Of a stretch of 6,542 nt of DNA, positions 1 through 5,339 are shown in pieces. Source of the stretch: Elusimicrobiota bacterium (GTDB lineage: Bacteria > Elusimicrobiota > Elusimicrobia > UBA1565 > UBA9628). The notes under the pieces are model-generated. The model saw nothing but the letters and a program-made list of their open reading frames with translations, was not told the DNA's origin and made no database searches. The stretch is from assembly GCA_028871595.1 (NCBI GenBank), contig JAGWMT010000180.1, positions 1 through 6,542 of the forward strand, given 5' to 3'. Numbering within the stretch: position 1 is the stretch's first letter; each line of letters opens with the position of its first letter. A program made the position numbers and the translations under genes.

Positions 1-66
1 GTATTCGTCGGAAAGCGAAGCGATCCCGTACACCTGACTTTCGTATAATATCCGCAGCTTTCGCAT
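1..66 (-). CDS. Possible N-terminus of a divergent gene (partial)
   Basis: On the minus strand an ATG at 66-64 opens a frame that stays open for all 22 codons to the window edge. It begins [10 protein letters not shown] and continues to LSDEY, which reads like ordinary protein sequence. A GGTGGAG stretch lies about 11 nt before the ATG and could serve as a ribosome binding site. Against it, the codons ATA, TTA and AGT are unlike the GC-ending codons of the neighbours, and the fbaB -10 box lies inside this frame. A later start, GTG at 33-31, would leave the fbaB promoter outside the gene. I do not recognise the product. With only 22 codons this could be a chance frame. Confidence 0.35.
   Translation of the reverse strand, partial: MRKLRILYESQVYGIASLSDEY
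44..49 (+). promoter_or_regulatory. -10 box of the fbaB promoter
   Basis: There is a perfect TATAAT at 44-49. At 16-18 bp upstream no hexamer resembles TTGACA, so the -35 is weak or an activator may be used. Transcription would start near 56, giving a leader of about 29 nt that contains the fbaB ribosome binding site. The hexamer with the next base (TATAATA) also reads TATTAT on the other strand, 5 of 6 matches to a -10, so it could in principle also serve leftward transcription. Confidence 0.6.
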
Positions 67-67
67 C

Positions 68-75
68 AAAGGAGA
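68..75 (+). promoter_or_regulatory. Ribosome binding site of fbaB
   Basis: AAAGGAGA ends 9 nt before the ATG at 85, a strong Shine-Dalgarno at good spacing that fixes the fbaB start. It contrasts with several other genes in this window, which have no Shine-Dalgarno. Confidence 0.8.
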
Positions 76-84
76 CACTCCACC

Positions 85-1158
85 ATGACCGTCGCCACGA
101 AGACCAGCGATATCGAAGCCCTGCTCGGAGCCGACGCGAAGTCGCTCCTCGAGCACACCTGCGCGGGCATCCCGAAGGACACCATCCACGCCCCCGGGCC
201 GGATTCCGTGGACCGCCTTTTCGGCTCTTCCGACCGCTCGATCCCCGTCCTGCGCAGCCTGGCGCAACTGCACAACCACGGCCGCTTGGCCGGCACCGGG
301 TACGTGTCCATCCTCCCCGTGGACCAGGGGATCGAGCACTCGGCCGCCGCGTCGTTCGCGCCGAACCCGATCTACTTCGACTCGGAGAACATCGTGAAGC
401 TGGCCATCGAGGGCGGGGCGAACGGCGTGGCGTCCACGTTGGGCGTTCTGGGCTCCGTGGCGCGGAAGTACGCGCACAAGATCCCGTTCATCCTGAAGTT
501 CAACCACTCGGAGCTCCTCTCCTACCCGAACACGTTCGACCAGACCATGTACGGCAGCATGCAGCAGGCCCGCGACATGGGCTGCGTGGCCGTGGGTGCG
601 ACCGTGTACTTCGGCTCCGCCGAGTCCCGCCGCCAGATCTGGGAGGTCTCCCAGGCCTTCGCGCGCGCGCACGAGCTGGGTATGGCCACCATCCTGTGGT
701 GCTACGTCCGCAACAACGCGTTCAAGACGCCGGAAAAAGATTACCACGTGTCCGCGGACCTGACGGGTCAGGCCAACCACCTGGGCGTGACCATCCAGGC
801 CGACATCATCAAGCAGAAGCTCCCCGAGAACAACGGCGGATACAACGCCGTCAAGAGCTTCGGCAAGACCAGCAAGCTGGTGTACGAGAAGCTGACGACC
901 GATCATCCCATCGACCTGGCCCGCTGGCAGGTGGCCAACTGCTACATGGGCCGCGCGGGCCTGATCAACTCGGGCGGCGCCTCGTCCGGCGCGTCCGACC
1001 TGGCGGAGGCCGTGAAGACGGCCGTCATCAACAAGCGCGCCGGCGGCATGGGGCTCATCTCCGGGCGTAAGGCGTTCCAGCGGCCGATGAAGGAAGGCGT
1101 GGGCATCCTCAACGCCATTCAGGACGTGTATTTGAACAAGAACGTCACGATCGCCTAA
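85..1158 (+). CDS. fbaB: Class I fructose-bisphosphate aldolase, FbaB/DhnA type
   Basis: This is a cytoplasmic enzyme that reversibly cleaves fructose 1,6-bisphosphate into dihydroxyacetone phosphate and glyceraldehyde 3-phosphate, in glycolysis or gluconeogenesis. At 357 aa it is close to E. coli FbaB (about 350), and I recognise near-collinear similarity throughout. Visible landmarks are the [10 protein letters not shown] motif at residues 77-86 with the conserved Asp80, and ADIIKQK with Lys243 and Lys245, one of which is the Schiff-base lysine by family analogy. The phosphate-binding segment INSGGASSG lies at 294-302 and [16 protein letters not shown] near 316-331. The protein ends NVTIA, much like E. 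coli FbaB (KITIA). The start is supported by the AAAGGAGA site and a TATAAT promoter. The gene is apparently monocistronic. Its last 14 bases overlap the end of the convergent receiver-thioesterase gene, and I see no classical terminator. Codon use matches the neighbours. Confidence 0.96.
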   Translation: MTVATKTSDIEALLGADAKSLLEHTCAGIPKDTIHAPGPDSVDRLFGSSDRSIPVLRSLAQLHNHGRLAGTGYVSILPVDQGIEHSAAASFAPNPIYFDSENIVKLAIEGGANGVASTLGVLGSVARKYAHKIPFILKFNHSELLSYPNTFDQTMYGSMQQARDMGCVAVGATVYFGSAESRRQIWEVSQAFARAHELGMATILWCYVRNNAFKTPEKDYHVSADLTGQANHLGVTIQADIIKQKLPENNGGYNAVKSFGKTSKLVYEKLTTDHPIDLARWQVANCYMGRAGLINSGGASSGASDLAEAVKTAVINKRAGGMGLISGRKAFQRPMKEGVGILNAIQDVYLNKNVTIA

Positions 1159-2047
1159 ACGGCGTCGCGCCGACGTACGGGCTCAGCAGGGCGCGGAGAT
1201 CCTCGGGGATGCGGGTGCTGCGCCACAGGTCGTTGACGAAGGCGTGGCGCGAGAAGCCCCGGGCGCACAGCTTGCCGCCCAGGTCCTTGTCCACCACGTC
1301 GCACTCGAAGGAGATGCTGGCCCTGCCCATCTCCGCGATCCAGGTGCGGACGGTGAGCAGGTCGTCGTAGCGGCTGGGCGCCTTGTATTCGACGCGCGCC
1401 TCCACGGCGGGCAGGAACAGCTTGCGCGTGATCTCCAGGTCGCGGTAGCGCACGCCCAGGCCGCGCATCAATTCGGTGCGGCCCTGCTCGAAGTATTTGA
1501 GGTAGTTCGCGTAGTAGATGATCCCGAGCTTGTCCGTGTCGGCGTAGGTGACGCGCACGTCGAACTCGTTGAAGCGCGCCTTGGGGCGCGCGAGCGGCGG
1601 CCGGGGCGACGGCGCGGCGGCGGACGGCGGCGGGGTGCCCGTGCTGTTCGGCAGTTCGGGGTCGGCCATGGCCCGCCGGTCCTCGCCGAGCACCTGATTG
1701 ACGATGGAGAGGATCCCGCTGAAACCCACGGGCTTCTTAAGGAAATACGTCCGCGACCCGGATTTCACCTTCGCCCGGAGCTCATCCAGCGTCAGCCCCG
1801 TGGAGAAGATCACCGGAATGCCCGCGGTGTCCGGCGCGGCGCGCAGGCGCTCGTACACCCAGCCGCCGTCCCCGCCGGGCATGTAGTAGTCCAGGATGAT
1901 GAGGTCGGGGCGGGCTTCGTGCGCCTGGAGCAGGCCCTGCGCCGCGTCGAAGGCCACCGCCACGCGGTAGCCGGCGGATTCCAGGCCGTCCTTGAGCGGG
2001 GCGACCAAGGTTTGATCGTCGTCCACGACGAGAATCGTGCGCGCCAT
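1145..2047 (-). CDS. Response-regulator receiver fused to a YbgC-like thioesterase
   Basis: One uninterrupted frame encodes 300 aa with two recognisable parts. Residues 1-122 form a CheY-like receiver: acidic pocket Asp10/Asp11, phosphoacceptor Asp53 (ILDYYMP), switch Thr83, and Lys105 in KKP. Residues 127-158 are a Pro/Ala-rich linker. Residues 159-290 are a hotdog acyl-CoA thioesterase of the 4HBT/YbgC type. They carry the signature [20 protein letters not shown], in which Asp172 aligns with the catalytic Asp of Pseudomonas 4-hydroxybenzoyl-CoA thioesterase, followed by [15 protein letters not shown]. No DNA-binding domain is present. I infer an output in which phosphorylation controls thioester hydrolysis, possibly of envelope-related acyl-CoAs; the substrate is unknown. 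The start is chosen because the receiver begins there; no good Shine-Dalgarno precedes it, only a weak TGC-TAATCT at 2058-2066. The gene lies 29 nt after the glycosyltransferase, suggesting an operon. Met127 could be an internal start for the thioesterase alone. Confidence 0.88.
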   Translation of the reverse strand: MARTILVVDDDQTLVAPLKDGLESAGYRVAVAFDAAQGLLQAHEARPDLIILDYYMPGGDGGWVYERLRAAPDTAGIPVIFSTGLTLDELRAKVKSGSRTYFLKKPVGFSGILSIVNQVLGEDRRAMADPELPNSTGTPPPSAAAPSPRPPLARPKARFNEFDVRVTYADTDKLGIIYYANYLKYFEQGRTELMRGLGVRYRDLEITRKLFLPAVEARVEYKAPSRYDDLLTVRTWIAEMGRASISFECDVVDKDLGGKLCARGFSRHAFVNDLWRSTRIPEDLRALLSPYVGATPFRRS

Positions 2048-2076
2048 GAGGGTCAGGAGATTAGCAAATTGACACG

Positions 2077-3201
2077 TCAGCCGACGACACGCGCCCGCCC
2101 GCCCAAAGACAACCGGTACGTCTTTCCGCGCCAGACGACGGTCCGGCGCAGGGCCAGCGGCAGGAAGACAAGAGCGCCCAGGTCGGCGAACGGGAGAAGC
2201 GCGTAACTCCAGAGCGGCGCCCGGAACGCGCCGATGAATGCGTCCTGCTGGATACCAACGGCGATCCGGGAGAGCGCCGCGACGAACACGACGGCCAAGG
2301 GCAAGGTCACGGGCTGCCCCAGCGTCACGGCGAGCGCTACTGCGGCGTAGCCCCAAAGACACGGGCTGGCCAACGGCGCCGCCAGGACCGCCGCGGGCCA
2401 ACTCCAGAAGATGATCGAAGCCCATTTCGATATATGCGTGAACGCCTCGCCCGCGGAGGTTCCCGTCTCGCGGACCAGGACCGGCTCCCTCAGTAGGACC
2501 TGGCGAAGTCCCGCCGCGCTCGCCGCCATTCCCAAGGAGAAATCCTCGGCGATCGCGTTCTCGAACCGTTCCAGGCCGCCGATCTCCGCGAGCGCGTCTT
2601 TCGTGTAGCCCATCCACGCGCCGGCGAACGAGCGCAGCTTTCCCAGACGGTAGGTCAGCGCGACCGGCACGCAGAACGAATAATTGAACGCGACGAGAAA
2701 TAACCAGCCCCCCGGACCGGGAACGAAGGCATGATAAGGCAAGCCGTAAACGGCGTCGGCCCCGGCGTCGAAGGCCCGCGCCGAATCGGACAGGAGGGCC
2801 GCGGTGATGCGCACGTCCGCGTCCGAGAACAGCACGCGGTCGTGGCGCGCCCGCGGAAACGCCTCGATCATGTTGTGGATCTTCCCCATGCGCGGGCCGG
2901 ACGGCCCCGTCAGCACCACCTCGATATCGCGGTCGGGATGCGCTGCGGCGAAGGCCCGCGCGAACGGATAGGCCGGGTCCTCCGCCGTCTCCAGCGCGAT
3001 CAGGATCTGCAGGGACTTCAACGGATCGGCCGCGACAATCGAGCGGAAGCCTTCCTCCATCTCGTCATCCAGCCCCTTCACCGGTTTGATCAACGTCATG
3101 GGCAGGCGGGAGAGTTCCCGCGGCGCTCCACGAAAATGGCGCCGCGTGGCGGCGAGGCAAAGCCAGAGGCCCGCGCTCGCCAGCAGCGACAGGACGGCCA
3201 T
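2077..3201 (-). CDS. Membrane glycosyltransferase, family 21 (ceramide glucosyltransferase/HpnI-like)
   Basis: The 374-aa protein has an N-terminal membrane helix (residues 1-19), a cytoplasmic GT-A domain, and hydrophobic C-terminal segments (about 261-351) ending in VVWRGKTYRL, a typical tail of such enzymes. Conserved elements are IKPVKGLDDE (38-47), the metal/nucleotide-sugar motif SDAD with Asp127 and Asp129, and the catalytic-base region AEDF with Asp220. It lacks the usual (Q/R)xxRW; the equivalent spot reads HISKW (256-260), a conservative variant. The family transfers a sugar from a nucleotide donor to a lipid such as ceramide or a hopanoid. No other hopanoid or sphingolipid gene is present, so the acceptor is unknown. 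The start ATG lies 8 nt after the mscL stop without a clear Shine-Dalgarno, so it may be translated by coupling. The frame stays open further upstream, but that part is antisense-free shadow of mscL in another frame. Confidence 0.88.
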   Translation of the reverse strand: MAVLSLLASAGLWLCLAATRRHFRGAPRELSRLPMTLIKPVKGLDDEMEEGFRSIVAADPLKSLQILIALETAEDPAYPFARAFAAAHPDRDIEVVLTGPSGPRMGKIHNMIEAFPRARHDRVLFSDADVRITAALLSDSARAFDAGADAVYGLPYHAFVPGPGGWLFLVAFNYSFCVPVALTYRLGKLRSFAGAWMGYTKDALAEIGGLERFENAIAEDFSLGMAASAAGLRQVLLREPVLVRETGTSAGEAFTHISKWASIIFWSWPAAVLAAPLASPCLWGYAAVALAVTLGQPVTLPLAVVFVAALSRIAVGIQQDAFIGAFRAPLWSYALLPFADLGALVFLPLALRRTVVWRGKTYRLSLGGRARVVG

Positions 3202-3209
3202 GATCCCGA

Positions 3210-3434
3210 TCAGGCGGGCTGGGGCTGGGCGCAGCCGCCGTCCGCGGCTTTCAAGATCAGATGGTGCTCCGTGAAATCCACGCCGCCGGTGAGCATGCCC
3301 AGCGGGGGCATCATGACGTCGTTGAGGAACGACGACACGATCCGCCCGAACGCGCCGCCGATGACCACGCCGACCGCCATGTCCACGACGTTGCCCCGCA
3401 TGGCGAATTCTTTGAATTCCTTGACGATTTTCAT
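3210..3434 (-). pseudogene. mscL: C-terminally truncated MscL mechanosensitive channel
   Basis: The 74 residues match the first half of MscL almost residue for residue. They include the amphipathic N-terminal helix ([17 protein letters not shown]), the pore-lining first membrane helix ([20 protein letters not shown]), the MMPPLG turn, and the start of the periplasmic loop ([18 protein letters not shown]). The normal protein is about 130-150 aa. The second membrane helix and the cytoplasmic C-terminal helix are absent; the frame ends with GCAQPQPA and TGA. I found no TM2 in the other frames downstream, because the glycosyltransferase begins 8 nt later. A deletion of the 3' half is more likely than a frameshift. 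A functional pentameric channel is not expected, though the promoter and start look intact (extended -10, leaderless geometry). An AAGGAGG lies 24 nt before the ATG, too far to be a normal ribosome binding site. Confidence 0.82.
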
Positions 3435-3440
3435 GGGACG

Positions 3441-3449
3441 ATTCTAGCA
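3441..3449 (-). promoter_or_regulatory. Extended -10 promoter of mscL, predicted leaderless
   Basis: The minus strand reads TGC-TAGAAT (extended -10, 5 of 6 matches). Exactly 6 nt (CGTCCC) separate the hexamer from the ATG at 3434, so transcription should start at the A of the start codon. The -35 position (3464-3469) reads CGTCAA, a poor match, consistent with reliance on the extended -10. That hexamer is the complement of the -35 box of the divergent gene. Confidence 0.5.
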
Positions 3450-3463
3450 ATTGCCCCGCCTCC

Positions 3464-3492
3464 TTGACGGCGGCCGCCCGCGGGGGCATACT
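3464..3492 (+). promoter_or_regulatory. Promoter of the small Pro-rich protein gene, predicted leaderless
   Basis: TTGACG (3464-3469, 5 of 6 matches), a 17-bp spacer and CATACT (3487-3492, 4 of 6 matches) form a sigma70-type promoter. The ATG at 3499 starts exactly 6 nt after the -10, so the start codon would be the 5' end of the mRNA. The spacer contains the 10-bp palindrome GGCGGCCGCC (3469-3478), which could be an operator or simply GC-rich chance. Confidence 0.5.
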
Positions 3493-3498
3493 CAGGAC

Positions 3499-3786
3499 AT
3501 GACCGCCGCTTCACGCGCCTGGAGGACCGCCGCCTGGGCCGCCGCCGGCGGCTTCGCCTTCGGCTGGTCGGCCAAGGGCCTGGCGACGCCGCGCCCCCCC
3601 ATCGTCGAAGCGCCGCCGCCTCTGGTCGCGGTGGCTCCGCAGAACGCCCCGGTGAAGGCGCCGGAGGGCGCGACGGTCATGGAAGACGGGCGAGTCGTGA
3701 CGCCGCTCAAGGCCAGCGATCCGGCGTCCTTGGTGACCTACGCGGGCGACCCCTGCGCGGACAAGACGAAGCCCCGCAAGAAGTGA
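3499..3786 (+). CDS. Small secreted or membrane-anchored Pro-rich protein
   Basis: I do not recognise this 95-aa product. It begins with a short basic stretch (SRAWR), followed by a hydrophobic segment at about residues 8-29 (AAWAAAGGFAFGW) that could be a membrane anchor or an uncleaved signal. A Pro/Ala/Val-rich region follows (about 31-55, with PRPPIVEAPPPLVAV). The C-terminal part contains one Cys (GDPCADK) and a basic end (KPRKK). The ATG at 3499 is preferred over the ATG at 3451 for three reasons: the earlier start would add 16 unconvincing residues, it would include the promoter in the coding region, and the hydrophobic segment would no longer be N-terminal. There is no spaced Shine-Dalgarno. 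It is divergent from mscL and convergent with the receiver gene. A role in the envelope is only inferred from its topology. Confidence 0.6.
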   Translation: MTAASRAWRTAAWAAAGGFAFGWSAKGLATPRPPIVEAPPPLVAVAPQNAPVKAPEGATVMEDGRVVTPLKASDPASLVTYAGDPCADKTKPRKK

Positions 3787-3802
3787 GCGGCCGGACCGCT
3801 CA
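3784..3802. terminator. Hairpin joining two convergent stop codons
   Basis: TGAGCGG (3784-3790), loop CCGGA and CCGCTCA (3796-3802) form a perfect 7-bp stem. The left arm begins with the TGA of the small protein gene and the right arm contains the TGA of the leftward receiver gene, so the stem includes both stop codons. No T-run follows on either strand, so it is not a classic intrinsic terminator. It may still act as a bidirectional transcript end or 3' stabiliser. Confidence 0.4.
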
Positions 3803-4228
3803 GGCCTTGGGCGGCCGCGGGGAGCGCGTCTTGAGGACCTTGTGCAGGGCGCCCAGGAGCTTCTCCTGGTTGATGGGCTTGGAGAGGAACAACACCACGT
3901 TGGGGTCCTTCATCACTTCCTGGACCTCGGCCGATTGGGCGTGCGCGGTCACCACCACGACGGGCGGCACGGGCCCGGTGAATTTCCGCAGGCGCGCCAG
4001 CACGTCGAAGCCGCTGGTCCCGCCGGGCAGCATCAGGTCCAGGATCACGGCCGCGTGGGGACGCTTGAGCTTCTCCAGCGCGTCAGCGCCGGTGGACGCC
4101 AAATCGGTGCGGAACCCGTCGCGGCGCACCAGGATTTGAAGGAGGTTCAGCATGGCCTCGTCGTCGTCGACGATGAGGATTTCCTTCGATTTGGGATCCT
4201 CGTGGGCCTCGGGAGGGGCGTCGCTCAT
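3800..4228 (-). CDS. Stand-alone response-regulator receiver protein
   Basis: This 142-aa cytoplasmic protein consists of a CheY-like receiver domain (about residues 15-134) with a short acidic N-terminal lead and a basic C-terminal tail. The phosphorylation machinery is complete: Asp22/Asp23 (IVDDDE), phosphoacceptor Asp64 (ILDLMLPGG), switch Thr94 (VVVTAH) and Lys117 (LSKP). No output domain is present, so it presumably acts by protein-protein contact or in a phosphorelay. No histidine kinase is nearby, so its partner is unknown. It is different from the receiver fused to the thioesterase; both carry a GG after the phosphoacceptor Pro (PGG). The start is supported by a -10 box 6 nt upstream. 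Its promoter overlaps the last codons of the ParB-like gene, 21 nt away, so it may be both co-transcribed and separately expressed. Confidence 0.93.
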   Translation of the reverse strand: MSDAPPEAHEDPKSKEILIVDDDEAMLNLLQILVRRDGFRTDLASTGADALEKLKRPHAAVILDLMLPGGTSGFDVLARLRKFTGPVPPVVVVTAHAQSAEVQEVMKDPNVVLFLSKPINQEKLLGALHKVLKTRSPRPPKA

Positions 4229-4234
4229 CCCCCG

Positions 4235-4264
4235 ATTATGCCATACCGCTTAGCGCGGTGTGTA
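4235..4264 (-). promoter_or_regulatory. Promoter of the receiver gene, predicted leaderless
   Basis: The minus strand shows TACACA (4264-4259, 4 of 6 matches), an 18-bp spacer and TGG-CATAAT (hexamer 4240-4235, 5 of 6 matches, extended -10). The 6-nt CGGGGG then leads directly to the ATG at 4228. Transcription would start on the start codon. The -35 part lies within the end of the ParB-like coding region. Confidence 0.55.
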
Positions 4265-5269
4265 TCCCGGAAGGCCGCGCGCGGCGGGGTCGTGGGCGAC
4301 GGCCAAGGCCTCGGTCACGGACTTCTCGAAATCGGCGCGGGTGGGATAGGTCTTCAGCCGGGCCCGGAAGAACTCGGCCCAGCGAAACTCCGCGAAAGGC
4401 ACGGACGTCTTCTCGTAGCCGCCGCGCTTGCGGACCTGCCAGGCGACGCTGCGGAATGGATCGTCGGCCAGGCCGCGGACGTCCTCGGGGAGATGGTTCG
4501 GGTCGTGAGGACCGGCGCCGAACTGGTCGCGGTCGTAGAACAGGCCCATGGCGCGGGTGACCGCGTAGAATTCGTCTTTGGAAAGCGCCTTGATCCGCCG
4601 GTGCAGCGCGTCGTCCAGGTAGCGGTGCGTGTAGATATCGTCCTGATCCGCCTCCCAGGCGGCGCGCGCCTCGTGATGGTGGTCGACGGGACGCAGGCGG
4701 CCCTTGTAATCCTCCACGACCGGCACCGAATTCTCCTTCAGCCACTTTTCGGCGTCCTTGTCCTTCATGTCGCGGAGCTTCCTCGCTTTTTGCTGCACTT
4801 CGTACATGCCGGCGGGAATCTGCATGGGCTTCGGGTCCAGGACCTTCGTCTTGACCGGGTCCGGGTCGCCGTTGAGGTGTTGCTCCATCAGCGCGCGCAG
4901 CGCCTCGGCGGCCGCCGCGGACTTGGCCGCGTCCCCGCCGGTGAGAGCGGCGACCAGCCGGGAGAACTCGGACAGGGCGACGGCCGCAGGCGCCTCGTCC
5001 GGGGTCTTGCCCTTTCCGGACGGCGGCGTGGAACCGCTCATCGGCGCGGCGAACGCGGCCAAAGCCGGAGCGGGCGCAAGACCCGGCGCGAGAGCGGAAG
5101 ACAGCCCTGCGGGGAGCGGGATGGCCCCGGCCGCGGCGGCCGCCGCCGGAGCGCCGAACGACGGGAGGACCGGCGCCGAGAGGCGCGGAACGGAGATCTG
5201 GGCGGAAACGCTCGCCGCCGCGATCAGCAGGCACGCCGCCAGCAGCAACGTCCCGGTCGTGGTCGTCAT
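4250..5269 (-). CDS. Secreted ParB-like (ParBc_2) putative nuclease-family protein
   Basis: The 339-aa product starts with a Sec signal peptide: a hydrophobic core at residues 8-19, with a likely signal peptidase I site after VSA at residue 23. An Ala/Pro-rich low-complexity linker follows (about 27-98), then a helical Ala-rich segment (99-130). The C-terminal domain (about 139-305) has the hallmarks of the ParBc_2 family (PF08857): MQIPAGMYEVQQKAR, VPVVED, the VDHHHEAR motif with His197-His199, and LADDPFRSVAW. The GGYEKTSVPFAEFRWAEFFR stretch (283-302) completes the pattern. The family is called ParB-like and a putative nuclease by distant similarity; its activity is unproven. Export implies a periplasmic or extracellular role rather than chromosome partitioning. 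The start follows a TAGAAT box at leaderless spacing. It lies 70 bp after the membrane protein gene and 21 nt before the receiver gene. Confidence 0.85.
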   Translation of the reverse strand: MTTTTGTLLLAACLLIAAASVSAQISVPRLSAPVLPSFGAPAAAAAAGAIPLPAGLSSALAPGLAPAPALAAFAAPMSGSTPPSGKGKTPDEAPAAVALSEFSRLVAALTGGDAAKSAAAAEALRALMEQHLNGDPDPVKTKVLDPKPMQIPAGMYEVQQKARKLRDMKDKDAEKWLKENSVPVVEDYKGRLRPVDHHHEARAAWEADQDDIYTHRYLDDALHRRIKALSKDEFYAVTRAMGLFYDRDQFGAGPHDPNHLPEDVRGLADDPFRSVAWQVRKRGGYEKTSVPFAEFRWAEFFRARLKTYPTRADFEKSVTEALAVAHDPAARGLPGYTPR

Positions 5270-5275
5270 GACTTC

Positions 5276-5304
5276 ATTCTACGGCACGGCCGCCCCCGGG
5301 AGAA
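5276..5304 (-). promoter_or_regulatory. Promoter of the ParB-like gene, predicted leaderless
   Basis: The minus strand shows TTCTCC (5304-5299, 3 of 6 matches), a 17-bp spacer and TAGAAT (5281-5276, 5 of 6 matches). The 6-nt GAAGTC separates the -10 from the ATG at 5269. There is no Shine-Dalgarno. The hexamer is identical to that of mscL. Confidence 0.5.
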
Positions 5305-5339
5305 CGGCGCGAGGTCCCAGGCCCGGCGCGGTAAAGGCC

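Noticed and set aside
660..671. Alternating GC run inside fbaB that could favour Z-DNA
   Set aside because: Short and fully explained by Ala/Arg/Ala codons in a conserved part of the enzyme.
1163..1175. Small inverted repeat CGTCG-CGC-CGACG after fbaB
   Set aside because: Only a 5-bp stem with a 3-nt loop and no T-run, inside the convergent gene's coding region; expected by chance in GC-rich DNA.
2069..2074. Perfect TTGACA on the plus strand
   Set aside because: No -10 box lies 16-18 bp downstream and no rightward gene follows.
2048..2617. N-terminal extension of the receiver-thioesterase frame
   Set aside because: The 190 extra codons are Arg/Gly-rich and overlap the glycosyltransferase in another frame; the receiver fold starts at the ATG at 2047.
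3202..3489. N-terminal extension of the glycosyltransferase frame
   Set aside because: The extra residues lie over mscL in another frame and look like shadow sequence; the real protein starts with its membrane helix at 3201.
5270..5339. Possible terminator between the membrane protein and ParB-like genes
   Set aside because: I found only short palindromes such as CCCGGG and a direct repeat of AGGCCC, with no stem followed by a T-run.
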